The position numbers and the translations under genes are program-made. 64,000 nt of DNA, taken from NCBI GenBank assembly GCA_038277395.1, contig CM076196.1, positions 128,833,410 through 128,897,409 of the forward strand, given 5' to 3'. Shown here one piece after another: positions 9,898 to 21,143 of the stretch. The notes under the pieces were generated by a model. The model saw nothing but the letters and a program-made list of their open reading frames with translations, ran no database searches and was not told the DNA's origin. Position 1 is the stretch's first letter, and each line of letters begins with the position of its first letter. Source of the DNA: Dryocosmus kuriphilus (lineage: Eukaryota; Arthropoda; Insecta; Hymenoptera; Cynipidae).

Positions 9898-10101
9898 TCA
9901 GGATTTTCGTAATTTGCACTGTGCAGCTTCTAGTATGGACCACGTAGTCAGAATCAGAATCAAAATTTCGACGCCCATAGCGAGGGATAACGAGACAAGC
10001 CCCTCGTCGTGGAGATGAGACAGCAACGGACCTAGTCGCCCCGAGACATAATTGATATCTTTGAAGATGAAGTATGAGGTGAAGGAGAAAGAAGGTCTTA
10101 T
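9898..10101 (-). CDS. Candidate terminal exon of a membrane protein
   Basis: On the minus strand an acceptor-like TTGTAATTTCCTACAG precedes a 67-codon frame. Its second half is a strongly hydrophobic stretch (GLVSLSLAMGVEILILIL) followed by a short basic tail and a stop. The arrangement, one membrane segment near a C-terminus with a 'G..S....VEI' pattern, loosely recalls the last segment of DEG/ENaC (pickpocket) channels. The glycine-rich core of that family is not clear, so this is only a suggestion. No upstream exon was found. Confidence 0.2.
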   Translation of the reverse strand: MRPSFSFTSYFIFKDINYVSGRLGPLLSHLHDEGLVSLSLAMGVEILILILTTWSILEAAQCKLRKS

Positions 10102-10140
10102 CTGTAGGAAATTACAACACCGTTTAACCAACGAGGACAC

Positions 10141-11303
10141 GAAGAGTCAGTTGTGAGTTGGACCTGGTTACCTGATTGGGCCACCGCAATCATACCAAAA
10201 TCATGATGTCCTTGCTGGCCAAACTAAGGTAAATGGACCTGACCAGCCATAACCATCGCTCTTGTTTAAGTCATTCAGCGCAGCGACACTATATTCGTCG
10301 GCCAACTCTGTGCAAACACCAACCGATCTGCACCTATACCTAACTGTCAATCAGTACTTGTCTTCGTCCAGAGTCAAAGTTTTCTTTCCTCTTTCATTTT
10401 TTTTCCTCTCTTGATCCTTCCGGTTCCGAAGTCAACTCGTCAGGTGTTGAGGAATATATCAAATATGCGAACAGAGCGTCTCCTTTACTTTTCTTCTATT
10501 AAACTCTTCATTAATCATATTCATTGTATTCATTATTTAACTAACTAACTAATTAATCATTTTTCTTTTTCATTCTTTAAATTATTGCAAGTATCATTGA
10601 TCAAATAATTCTTATCCACTTTTATTTGTGGAATCATTCAAAAAATTTCAACTAGAGGAAGAAAAAAATCGAAGTATAGTAGCATGAACATCATCATGCG
10701 TTTGTAATAGGCCTTTCTGTTGCCATCCTAGCCAGCATTTATTCATCTTATTCGTAGGCATGATGTATCTTTTACTGGGAAAGTACAACGTTCGATGCTT
10801 TAAAAGCAGTAACGCTGTGCGAGAAAAGCTATCACTCCGTGGTGCCCATGCATAATCAGCCTAGATCTTCATTTCAAGGAACCCATACCGAAATCGGTTG
10901 GGTGCTCTTATAATCGTAGCAAGGTGAAGTGATAGCTTTTTCGCACTTCGATACTGCCTTCAAAGCATGCGTTTTATGCTTTAGTAGTATTTTACCTGCT
11001 GCGCTAAAGGAGCACGAGTTCAAGCAAACATTGTTCAATGGTTTGATCTTTAATTTTAAAAGGTCTTTAAGCACAAATGTAAGGGGGTGTACAAATACCG
11101 TATCGAGCGCTAAGTCTGAGTTTCGAAAGCGCGGCGTAATTATTTTTATGAGATTTATTAAATTATATCGAAAGCTATATAATTAAACTTTCAAAGGGTT
11201 TGTTTCTTATCCATGTAGGGGTGCCTTAGGCTGTTTATGATTTGAAAGGATTTTTTTAAAAATAATTCATTTGAGAAAATAAGTTTCTTTACGTTTGTAG
11301 ATG
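10141..11303. other. Non-coding region, nothing recognised
   Basis: The composition is mixed, with CT-rich stretches near 10375-10500. Short frames at 10874-11186 overlap on both strands and have no recognisable product. I see no repeat shared with the rest of the window. Confidence 0.45.
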
Positions 11304-12173
11304 CACGGAGAAAAGTAGTTCGATCAACTTTACCAAACTCGGATCATGTGGACAATTCGATAAAGTTTAGTTTCCAGTTCGGTAAAATAAATTACTGACC
11401 AGTTTGGTAAACCGCAGTCGAGGGCTGTGGACAAAAAAACTCTTACCCACAATCATCAGCATACAATTTTGTCGTAAATACACTCGCCCACTTTAATTAA
11501 TACACACATATAATATGTACACACATAATACACAGATACATAAGTCTAATAATAATAATATATAAAACACTTTCGCCGACATTAAGCAGACACACGCTAC
11601 AATCTGAGAGATAAAATTTGGAACTCTCTCATATACTAACTAGAGAAATTATTCACCGCTTGTGAGAAACAGAGGATATATACAAAAATGGCGCCAAATG
11701 CAGCCAATGAAAAAAGTCATTTTTGAACTGTAGGCTTTTCATTGGTCGCCGCTATGATGAATTGACATAGGTACAACAGCTGATAGTGACACAGTGAGTC
11801 AAGCCGCTCATCCAAAATGTACAACTCCGTATTTCAAGTTGTTTATTGTTGACTGAGAACTTGACTCACTGTGTCACTATCAGCTGCGACGGTTTACCGA
11901 ACTAACATTACATTTTATCCAATTTTCCGTCAATGTATAACGGCATAGTTTGTAATCATTAAAGTACGTGCATTAATTTGTACTTTTAAAAATCTTTACT
12001 GAACATTTCGAAACTTTAATCTGCGTTATTAAAGTTTACCGAACTGATATGTATTCTTTAACATTTGTCACGTCACAAATTATTAGAATAATGTTAAAAA
12101 ACCTCCAAATGGACCACATGTCCCAACTATACTGAAAAGCTCGGTAAAGTTTTCTAACCAGATTTTCTCCGTG
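11304..12173. mobile_element. Non-autonomous DNA transposon with CACGGAGAAAA termini
   Basis: CACGGAGAAAA (11304-11314) is matched by TTTTCTCCGTG (12163-12173), giving 11-bp perfect inverted ends around 870 bp. Inside, the motif AGTTCGGTAAA or its complement TTTACCGAACT and variants recurs near both ends (about 11330, 11378, 11400 on the left; 11890, 12030, 12138 on the right), as expected of subterminal transposase-binding repeats. There is no transposase ORF. I could not find a clean target-site duplication (the 8-base flanks TGTAGATG and TGGTGCTG do not match), so the superfamily is undecided. Confidence 0.65.
11777..11886. repeat. Perfect 27-bp inverted repeat inside the CACGGAG element
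   Basis: The arm at 11777-11803 begins CAGCTGATAGTGACACAGTG. The arm at 11860-11886 is its exact reverse complement over all 27 bases, with a 56-base loop. It would form a strong hairpin in single-stranded DNA or RNA. It lies away from the ends of the host element, so it may be a second small insertion or an internal structural element. Confidence 0.85.
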
Positions 12174-12369
12174 TGGTGCTGCCCCCGTAGGAACGAACCA
12201 GTTTTTAACACAAAAAAATTGAAGAAAAATTCAGTTGTTTTTATACCAAATAGATGATGTTTTGGAGTTGTCCCCAAAAATCAAAGAAACTTTTGTTCAC
12301 TTGAGGGGGGGGGGGGGGGCTTCATAATTTTGAGTCAAGAATTTTCCAATGATAGGTGCCGAGCGTGTA
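12174..12369. other. Short spacer with a G run
   Basis: A 15-base G run (12305-12319) lies between the CACGGAG element and the LINE tail. Nothing else is recognised. Confidence 0.6.
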
Positions 12370-12960
12370 AAGCACATCCCGAGCACATATGACACATTCC
12401 ATCTGGTTGTCCCACTCAAGCGGAAACGACGTATGTCCGGAGATACAATGCGATCCTAATAGTACTTTACTACCATCTTTGCCGCTATTACGCTGTTAGC
12501 TGCGTTCCTGCCCTGCTAAAAGCTCCAAGTGAGATGGATTCAATTATCGAGAACAAGATGTGCCGAATTTATTGGAACTACTAGTTCTAGGCAATTATCC
12601 CTGTTGCACACTCGAGGCCTGAGATGGTTCTTCTTGACTTCGAAAAGCGATCTATGTTCGCCATCGAATTCTCGATTCCTGCCGAAAACATCGCAATGAA
12701 GGAGAAAGAAAAGGAGCAAAGTTATCGAGACCTTAAAAAGGGAGTTGCGATGACTGCACCCGGAATACTCGATTAAGATGATTTATCTTGTGATTGGTAC
12801 TCTCGTAGGTGCAAAGTCATCACACCTTGGTTCTCTTCGTGTCCTCAAGATACACAGGAGTCCATCTAATCCTATGGCCACTTGTTTCACGGTTTTGAAG
12901 CGTTGTCCATGGACGTATTTTACCGCGTTTCGACTGGGAGGTGGTATCATTCTCCTGGAT
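12370..12960 (+). pseudogene. C-terminal tail of a LINE ORF2
   Basis: Read in two shifting frames, this region gives the tail typical of many insect LINE ORF2 proteins downstream of the reverse transcriptase. First comes 'MCRIYWN' then 'HSRPEMVLLDFEKRSMF' then 'EFSIPAENIAMKEKEKE..YRDLK' (about 12549-12770). After a frameshift near 12775 comes 'MIYLVIGTLVGAKSSHLGSL' and 'NPMATCFTVLKRCPW' (about 12778-12910). The family pattern is a nicked-nuclease-like fold with 'RPD.V..D....... V.I..P.D..I..KE.EK...Y..L', followed by 'V.P.VIG.LG'. The reverse transcriptase itself is absent, so this is a 5'-truncated, frameshifted fragment. The LINE clade cannot be fixed from this piece. Confidence 0.6.
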
Positions 12961-13551
12961 GGTACTTGCTCTCCACGGCCGCTTCTAGAGATTTCGCCGT
13001 CCTGGGCGCAACTCAAAAGTGCGCCCTTCCCACGAGACGAACGTCTCGAACTGACAATTGCGCTCGCATTTTTGTCTGCCAAAAATAAGCTTTGAAGTGC
13101 TCATTTCCTGCCGAATGCCATTCTTTGAATACGGCCAAACAATGAACCCGGGTGCGTGTTCATTTTTATTTTTGTAAATTGTTCCGTCACTTTTCTTATG
13201 TTCTTATATATTTCACTTTTCCGTCCCACAATGTTTTTTTTAACGTGCAAAAAAGTTGAACTGTGCATTAGTTGCGACCTCTATTCTAAACAAGTCTTAT
13301 CAATACTGTATTTGTCGCGCGGGATCTCTGCTAGCTAATAACTTTTGAACTGAAAGTTATGCCCTGTTCACATGAGCCAATCGTGTCATTCCATGCGCCT
13401 AATCCATCCAGGCAAAAAAAAACTGGATGTTGCCGATGCCTGCGATACAACGAAGCGAGAGTTAAGTGTATAACCTCTCTTTCGGAAAATGTCGGAAACG
13501 TGCCATAAACGTGAAAAACTCTGTGATGCAGCTTTCCGAAATAAAAGGAAA
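12961..13551. other. Non-coding region before GCH copy 4
   Basis: 12930-13090 is fairly GC-rich and open in several frames on both strands, but no product is recognisable. 13130-13551 is AT-rich. It may be the 3' part of the LINE fragment upstream, but no poly-A or microsatellite tail marks an end. Confidence 0.4.
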
Positions 13552-14863
13552 AAAATCTGCCCGCTTAGCGGGCACATTCTCATCGCGCGCTTCGCGCGAA
13601 GTATGAACGCGCCTATGGCGCGCGTCTGTTGGCACTCGCGCTCGACATTTGACTCGCGTTTCGCGCTCGATACGTTATTTACGGCACTCGCGCTTCGCGC
13701 TCGATAAATTATTCACCTCGCGCTACGCACTCGGTGTTTATGGATCATATAAACCTTTAAATTAAAAATTCCAAAAGGAATTATTTTACTTAAGGCTCTA
13801 TCGCCCTTAAAAAATACATTCTCATCATGTCGACACTCGCGCTTCGCGCTCGATAATTACATTTTTTTAAAACAAATTGTAGATTGGTAAAAGTTTTTTA
13901 GTGATTCTCCAAATTTTCACAATAGAAGATTTCGATTCCTAAAATTAAAACGATGAGTCTTATAAATAAATTTTGTAGCTCTTTCCAAGGTGAACAATTC
14001 TGCTTGTTAATATTTTCTCATATCTTGCACAATTTTGCTGAAAAGTGGTTTTCTTTATATTTCATAACATATTTCACGAATAACTCAAAAACTACGCGTC
14101 TGCTCAAAAAAATGATAGAGAGCAAATTTGTAAATCTTTTGGAGGCAAACAACTTTGTTTATTATCATTTTTCCGTATCTTGCATAGTTTGACAGGAAAT
14201 TTGAAATTTTTGATTTTTAATAAAATTTTATCGATTAAAACAAAAACCGTGCATTTTATCAAAAAATGGTTTAAAAAAATTTGTAGACATTTTAAATTGA
14301 ACAACCTTTTTCTTAACCATTTTTTTTTATCTTGAATATTTTGGCGGGAAACCAAAATTTTTAAATTTTAATAGCGTTTTCTTGATTAAAACACAAAAAC
14401 CGTTCATTTGATCAAAAAACGGTGAAGACGAAATTTGTAGATTTTTTTGAGATGAATAATTTTACTTTCTTACTTTTTTTTTTGTATCTCTCATACTTTA
14501 GCCGGAAAATGGATTCTTTGATTTTATGAAAACAGTTTGTGATGGATAAAACCATAACCGTTCGTCAAAAACCGCTGGTTAACGAACTCGTCCTTACTTT
14601 TTACGCCTTAAAGAAGTGTGCCAAAGCGCAATCCAATCCGATTAGTCCTTCGAAAGTTATCGTGCTAACAGACTACAACGATAACGACGACGACAACGAC
14701 AACAACGACAACGACAGACAGACACCAACGTAAAACCTGTTTTTTCGGATTCAGGGGGTCATGAAACGTCGAGATTTCATGAAATCCGCGAAATTCAGTT
14801 TTCACATAAAACTAATGCTTTCTCATTGGGATGAGAGTGTAATGAAGAAATTTACGTTTTAGA
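13552..14863 (+). repeat. GCH repeat family, copy 4
   Basis: This copy starts at the CTGCCCGCTTAGCGGGCA hairpin and ATTCTCATCGCGCGC, and carries GCTTCGC palindromes near 13588, 13690 and 13842. The 79-aa body frame (13953-14192), the modules and the short ORF (14539-14733) follow. It ends near GGATGAGAGTGTAA (about 14828-14842). There is no long G run; 'TCAGGGGGTC' marks the place. It stands without a facing partner, so the inverted pair at 0.1-3.8 kb is not the basic unit. Confidence 0.8.
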
Positions 14864-15893
14864 TATAATTTCATTGATTGGTGAGCGCGAGAAACGCGAC
14901 GAGAATGCGCCTTGGTAGCGGGCAGATTTTTCGATAACTTTTAATAACTTTTTACTGACTATATAGTAATGTATTTTTTGTTTAAAAGGTCAGTATTATA
15001 CGTTTAATGAATAAAGTATAGCTTGTATCAAAAAATGGTTTTAAGAGAATTTGTAGGTCTTTGGAAGGTGAATAATTCTGCTTCTTGATATTTTCTCATA
15101 TCTCGCATACTTTTGTAGAAAAGTGGATTTTTTTTTTATATGAATTAACATATTTCACGAATAACTTAAAGACCATGCGTCTTTTCGAGGAAATGGTAGG
15201 AAGTAAATATGTAGATATTTTTGAGCTGAACAACTTTGTTTATAATGATTTTTTTCGTAACTTGCATAGTTTGGCGGAAAATTTAAATTTTTGATTTTTT
15301 CATAGCGTTTTCTCGATTAAAACCAAAACCTTGCATTTTAACAAAAAACGGTTAAAACAATGTTTGTAAATCTTTTTGAGACGAACAAATTTATTTTATT
15401 ATTATTTTTATCGTATCTTGAATATTTTGGCGGGAAACCACTGTTTTTCATTTTTAATAACGTTTTCTCGATTAAAACAAAAACCGTGTACTTTATAAAA
15501 AAACAGTTAAAACAAAATTTTTAGATTTTTTTAAGATAAACAATTTTGATTATTTACATATTTTCTGTATCTCGCAAAGGTTAGCCGGAAAATGGATTTT
15601 TTGAGTTTGTGAAAACAGTTTTGGATGGATAAAACCATAACTGTTGGTCAAAAACCGCTGGTTAACGAACTCGTCCCTCCTTTTTACGCCTTAAAGAAGT
15701 ATGCCAACGCGCAATCCAATCCGGTTAGTCCTTCGAAAGTTATCGTGCTAACAGACTACAACGGCAACGACAGACACCAACGTAAAACATGTTTTTTCAG
15801 ATTCAGGGGGGCACGAAACGTCGAGATTTCATGAAATCCGCGAAAGTCAGTTTTCACATAAAACTAATACCTTCTCATTGAGATGAGAATGTA
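14864..15893 (+). repeat. GCH repeat family, copy 5 (head lost)
   Basis: A scrambled piece of head sequence in reverse orientation (GCGCGAGAAACGCGACGAGA.. to TAGCGGGCAGATTTTT, about 14884-14940) is followed by body modules in forward orientation from about 15000. The short ORF (15625-15834) and a clean GATGAGAATGTAAAAA end (about 15881-15893) follow. The GC head proper is missing. The hAT coding frame begins only 25 bp after this end, so no hAT terminus survives between them. Confidence 0.7.
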
Positions 15894-15917
15894 AAAATCG
15901 AAAGTTAAAATGAGAAA

Positions 15918-18240
15918 ATGTCAAAGACTTTAGAAAAGTATTTGAAGACGAATCAAGTGTCGACTAATACCGTGACTGCTGAGGAAAATGTTGAAGCAGG
16001 TAATCATTCTGTAAAATTGTTGAACATATATTGTTGTCAACAAAGTCGAATTTCGATACACATTCATATTGAGATTTTATGTTTTTCAATCTAATCTACT
16101 TTCACACTTGTAAGACGAATCTTTTCGATTTTTTGCAATTTGAACTTCATTAAATATATAGGTTAGAATGTCAAAGATCAAAACGTTGTTAGTTACGCAT
16201 AAGAAGTATTGCACGCGTTGGTTATATGAGAACTGACGATAAGTATGAAGACAATTTGAGCACAAACACTGTAGTTGTAGTAAAATAATGTTTCATGCTT
16301 ATCTGTGTTTTCCCATCTAGACACATCAAAAGAGCCAAATTTCCCTGATGCAGACCACAATACAACTGCATTTGATACTCAAAAAAATTATGATGGCTGC
16401 GGCGAAATGATGGAACGTACGTGAACTTCGAAAATGTCATAAAAAGTCGCCTCTTCTTCATTGCCTCCGAAAGCATTATCAAATGAAGAGAGTGACAATG
16501 ATGCAGAAATGCGAGACACATCTAACTTCACAAAATTTGAACGCGACCCAGCCCTATGGCCAGCCAGTATAGTCAATGCTGCAAGAATTTTCCTAATCAA
16601 AAGTGGACCTGAACATACGGATATTAATTTTGTGTATTCATCAAACAAACTTGGTCGCCGATTTGTTCCTTTCTGCATGAAGAGGAAACTGAAGAACGGT
16701 GAAAAACTTGTTCGGTCGTGGCTAGTTTATTTCAAAACTGACGATTCGGTTTATTGTTTTTGTTGCATATTATTTTCTACTGCATGAATCAGTCTCACTA
16801 CTACTGTTTTTAACGACTGGAAGCATTTGCATGACTCTCCGGTAGCCACGAGCGTAAATCTTTACATGTAAAAGCTTACAACGAATGGATCGAATTCAGA
16901 AAACGTTTACATCTGATGAAAATGGTCGATACCGAGCAGTAAAAATTGATAAAAATGATACTTTCTACTGGCAATCTGCTGTTCAACGTAATTTTCTGAA
17001 ATTGATAGAGTTGCTAGCTTGGTTCGATAGCATTATGGCTGAACATGTCCGGAGAGCAACAGCAGAAAAAACTCGTACTCACTATTTAGGCAAAATAATA
17101 CAAAATGAAATAATCGATCTCATTGCCATGAAAGTATGAGATGAAATTACTGCGCGAGTTAAAAGAGCTAAATATTATTTGACTATTGTTGATTTTACAA
17201 GAGATATAAGCAAAATTGAACAAATGTCTATCGTTCGACGTTACGTTATTGTTAATAGTGCTGGTGAAGGAAATATTTGCGAGTCTTTTTTAAGTTTTGT
17301 GCCTGTTAATGAAACAACTGGTGAAGTTTTTACTGTCTATATTTTGGAAGCATTGAAAAAGCACGGAATTAGAATTGAAGATATGGGAGGCCAAGTGTAC
17401 GATAACGGATCACATATGAAATGATGCGAAGCAGGCGTACAAAATCGAATTCTCAGTGAAAATGGTCGTGCTTTTTTTTTTTATTTCATGCAAAGCGCAC
17501 TCGATCAACCTTGTTGTAAATGATTCGGTAAAGGCTTCGAAAGACGCGACACAATATTTTGGAACTCTACAATCGATTTATAATTTTTTGAGTGGATCGG
17601 CTCGACGTTGGGAAGTTTTAAAAGGACACTTGAAAACGCTTACTGTGAAGCCGTTAAGTGACGCTAGATGTAAATGTAGAATTAATGCTATCCGTGCCTT
17701 CCGTTTTTCGCCTGGTGAAATCTATGATGCTTTGTTTGAAATAAGTCAAGATTTATCATATGATGTTGAAAGTCCTTGTCAAGCCGAGTCACTTGCAAAG
17801 AAAATGAAAGAGATACCGTTTTCTTGTCTAACAGTGCTGTGGCACACCATTTTGAATCAGATTAATTTGGCTAGTAAATCGTTGCAGAGTGTTGAAACAG
17901 GAATCAAAGAAGACGTTAATAATCTTAGTAAGATATTGCAGTTTTTGAAAAATTACAGAACTGATGATAGTTTTGAGAAATTAGTTGAAGAAGCAGTAGA
18001 ATTAGCACAAGATTTGGAGGGAAGGGTAAAATTCAATCCTTTCCCTCCTATTCGAACGCGACGAAAATGTAAACAGTTTGCTTATGAAGCACAAGATGAG
18101 CCAATCTAAGATCCAAAAACAAAATCCAAAGTTGAATGCTTTTTTACATTCTCGATTGTGCTATAAATTCAATGGAAGAACGCTTGCAACTAAATTCACC
18201 AAAAAAGATTTGCTTCAAAATTGCAAAAATTTTCGGCCTT
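15918..18240 (+). pseudogene. hAT transposase with TTF-type zinc finger, decayed
   Basis: This is a cut-and-paste DNA transposase of the ZMYM-like hAT group. An N-terminal exon starts MSKTLEKYLKTNQVST (15918) and reaches a possible CAG|GTAATC donor near 16000. An acceptor (TTTCCCATCTAG, about 16320) opens a second segment. Next come the TTF-type zinc-finger part ('RDPALWPASIVNAARIFLIK', 'FVPFCMKRK', 'DSVYCFCCILF', 16461-16787) and then the catalytic region in pieces: 16885-17139, 17179-17424 ('IEQMSIVRRYV', 'YDNGSHMK'), 17456-18109 ('KAHSINLVVNDS', 'LSDARCKCRI'). Stops at 16785, 17137 and 17422 and a frame change near 16800-16880 break it. Reading past the stop at 18107, 'INSMEERLQLN' (about 18165-18200) is still hAT. 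The sequence then passes straight into a BEL element, and the C-terminal dimerisation domain is lost. Neither terminal inverted repeat is visible. Confidence 0.85.
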
Positions 18241-19500
18241 ATTGACCACCATTTTTTCCAAAAGTCCTGTCGAGCCTTGGTGATAAGGTTGTAGGTTGAC
18301 AATCGGTTGTCAAGAACTAAAATAAGATTTTTTTCAGGTAAACAATTGAAAGGTCGACCTATTAATAGATGAGCAGGAGTTATAGCTATAGGATCATTAG
18401 GATCGGCCGAAAGAGCGTACAAAAGTCGAGAATTTAAAATTGCTTCGATTTCAATTAAAAAAGTGTTAATTTTCTCAAAAGTGAGTTTTTGATCTTTCAA
18501 TACGCGCTTTAAATTATGTTTAAAACTCTTTACAGACGCTTCCCAAAGACCGCCAAAATAAGGGGATAAAGGTGGATTGAAATGCCAGTCAATTCGTTTA
18601 GATAAAGCAAAATTTTCTACAGCCTCCTTGAATTCTGCATTGTCGAACAAATCATAAATCTCAAAGGATAAATCTCCGTAAAGCTGCCAAAAAGCCTTTG
18701 GTTGAAGTATCGGTTGTCAGTTCGATATGCACCGCCTTGGACACCATACACATAAAAACACAACCATAGGTTTTGATAAAACTCCTATTGCGATCTTTCT
18801 TTTCTTTAATGAAAATAGGACCGAAGAAGTCCACACCTGTGCGACTGAAAGCTGGAGCTTCCGTTATCCTAACTTCTGGTAAAACTATCATTTGAGCTTT
18901 CATCATTTTAGGTCGTTGTCGAATACATTCGATGCATTGATGAACGATTTTCCTGATTTAATTTTTTCCATTCAAAATCCAGAATTTTTCTTTGAGAGTG
19001 TATAGAGTCGATTGAATATCAGAGTGCTTATTGTCTTCATGACATTTACGAATGATGAGATCAGTAATTGGATGTTTGCTAGGTATGAAGAGAGGGTGTT
19101 TTTGATTATAGATTAAATCTAACTTTTTCAAACGACCACCCACGCGAATGAGACCGCCCTCGTCAAGAAAAGGATTCAACTCATCGAATTTGGTAGGCTT
19201 TCGATAAGAAACTGTGATTTCACCGGGAACAGCCTCTCGAGCCATCGCGAGACACTTGACTTCCTCTGGGAATATTTCGCATTGTATCATTGCTACCAAA
19301 CGACGTTCAGCATTGGTCACTTCCTGACATAATAGTGGACGATATCTCTGAGATTTTAAGTTTTTCCAACGCAAAAAGTAAGTAACGAGTCTCGTGAGAC
19401 TCTTGAATGATGAAACCCGACAATAAATATAGTCACAAGTTACAGTTGTGAGCAAGCAAATACCCCCTTTTACTCCAGGCACTTCTACCGCCAATGGTTC
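18240..19500 (-). pseudogene. BEL integrase, middle catalytic Asp deleted
   Basis: The zinc-binding part reads 'HPLFIPSKHPITDLIIRKCH' (about 19090-19030) and continues over a break near 18958 into 'VHQCIECIRQRPK' (the second Cys pair). The catalytic core follows: 'FSRTGVDFFGP' carries the first Asp (about 18845) and 'FGGLWEASVKSFKHNLK' carries the Glu (about 18560). Between 'LRRFI' and 'FDNAEFKEAVENFA' (about 18650-18670) the stretch that normally holds 'YSDNGTNF' with the second catalytic Asp is missing, and a stop stands there. The last ~30 codons of the frame ending at 18144 are antisense hAT, not integrase. The enzyme would join cDNA ends to target DNA; this copy cannot. Confidence 0.85.
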
Positions 19501-20375
19501 GACAAACCGAGGCCATTATTTTTCAGGTTGAGCTAACCGACTGGGACCTGTAGTCCAAAGTTTGTTTTTGATGAAATCTGATAATAATTGTCCCTAGAGA
19601 GCGAATCGGCAGGATTATCTTCCGATCTGACATGTCTCCACTGGACTTGATCTCATAAATATTGGATATCAGCAACCCCATTCGATTCAGATGTCTTCAG
19701 TGAATGAGGAGCCTTTTTCAACCAGCACAATACAATTGAGCCTTTGATTCGACGTATCGTTTTTTGAGAATTGAAGCTGCACAAAATTCTGGCCGTGGAA
19801 TTGTGATACCACTTAATGGAGCCACCCTAGATTTGCTACAAACCAGTTTAACTGTGAGAATACCCTTCGCATCAAGAGATCTAATGAAGCTTCATAATCA
19901 TGAAGATACGCATAGCAAAAACCGTGGATTTCGACTTCGACCGGATTTTCACACAAGAAATTTCGCGGCATTGATAAATTTTGTAAAAATGGGAGTTGAT
20001 CAGTAAATAATTTCCATTTGGTATGAATATCTTGAGGAAGTGATTCGTCCCAAGTGATTTTAGATTTCCTGCAGTCTTGTATCAAGACTTTGGCATAGAG
20101 ACCTACCAGCCTCAAAAGCCTAGAGGGTAAAGATTTTTGAAATTTCAGACAAAATCTTTCTCTTGTTAGAAGTGTTTTGAGCGTCTATGGCTCGAACTGT
20201 GTAAGTGAGGATATCGCGTTGGGAATCCGAAACAATTCCAAGAGTTTTTTGAATCGGATTTTCTTTGATGACACAATCTAAATTGAAATTTTTTTTCGAT
20301 GTCAATTAAAATAAAAGTATGATTGGAAGACCATTGCCTGATAGAAAACCAAGCACGACCTAGCAATTCAATCAT
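19500..20375 (-). pseudogene. BEL RNase H region and A17-type Pao domain
   Basis: The Pao (peptidase A17-like) segment reads 'FNLDCVIKENPIQKTLGIVS' then 'KILSEISKIF' (20305-20120). After a frame change it continues with 'YAKVLIQDCRKSKITWDESL' and 'VEIHGFCYA' (20115-19900), where the usual 'FCDAS' has become FCYA, so the Asp position is altered. The RNase H end is recognisable from 'HVRSEDNPADSLSR' (about 19640-19600) in another frame. Multiple stops and shifts lie between these pieces. Position, between reverse transcriptase and integrase, agrees with BEL order. Confidence 0.75.
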
Positions 20376-20882
20376 TTAATCGAAAATGCTTAGAATTTCG
20401 TCGAGGGAGTTTGTGCCGGAAACGAGATCGTCAACGTCAAAATCCCGTAAAAGAATTTTACTCGCCCGTGGAAAATCATTTCGTTCATCGCGAGCAAGCT
20501 GATGCAAGGTGCGAGTTTCTAGAAAAGGTGCACAGGCAGTTCCGAACATTACTGTGTTCAATTGAAAAGTCGTGATCTTATTCTGGTGATACCACAAAAT
20601 CTTCTGAAACTTTCTGTCGTCTGGATGGACCAGGACCTGCCTGTATATCTTTTCTATGTCGGCTGTTATCACATAAGTAAGTGTGCGAAACCTAAGAACC
20701 TGTTCAAGAATGGTATTTTGAATCGTCGGACGTACCAATAGAACCTCATTGAGTGAAATTTCCGTCGAAGTTTTCGCTGATGCGTCGAATACTACCCTAA
20801 CCTTAGTAGTCTCACTAGACGTCTTAATCACGGCGTGATGAGGAAGATAGCATCCCTCATTTGTGTCGTCACACAGAGTCAT
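20376..20882 (-). pseudogene. BEL reverse transcriptase core
   Basis: This is an open 168-codon stretch of the reverse transcriptase palm and fingers. 'TTKVRVVFDASAKTS..SLN' and 'ADIEKIYRQVLVHPDD' hold the first catalytic Asp, and 'FGTACAPFLETRTLHQLA' is followed by 'FDVDDLVSG', the BEL version of YVDD with Tyr changed to Asp at the first position but both catalytic Asp kept. The frame is closed upstream by stops near 20900 and downstream by a shift near 20370. It would copy the element RNA into DNA. This is the best-preserved part of the element. Confidence 0.9.
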
Positions 20883-21143
20883 GTGGTTAAATGAAATTTA
20901 CTCGTTTAGTACCTTGTGACATTCAGATTTTAAATGAGAATTGGATTCGAATTCTTTCTCGAGTGCGTGAAAACACTTTAATGCCTGAACTCTAAATTCA
21001 CCTAGCTGGAGTTTACTATCTCGAAAAGGAAGTCGTACGTTACATCTACCTGTCTCGTCACGTTGAATGTAGTCTACGTAATGTTGTTCACAAGAAATTT
21101 CATCGCGAGATTTTAAAGGTTGATGATCAAAGTCTTCTATTGC

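Noticed and set aside
12783..13082. Minus-strand 99-aa frame over the LINE tail
   Set aside because: The plus strand has the recognisable LINE C-terminal motifs; the minus frame reflects local GC-richness.
16388..16678. Minus-strand frames opposite the hAT zinc finger
   Set aside because: Shadow of the hAT coding strand.
18144..18240. C-terminal ~30 residues of the BEL integrase frame
   Set aside because: This segment reads as hAT protein on the other strand, so it is not integrase sequence.
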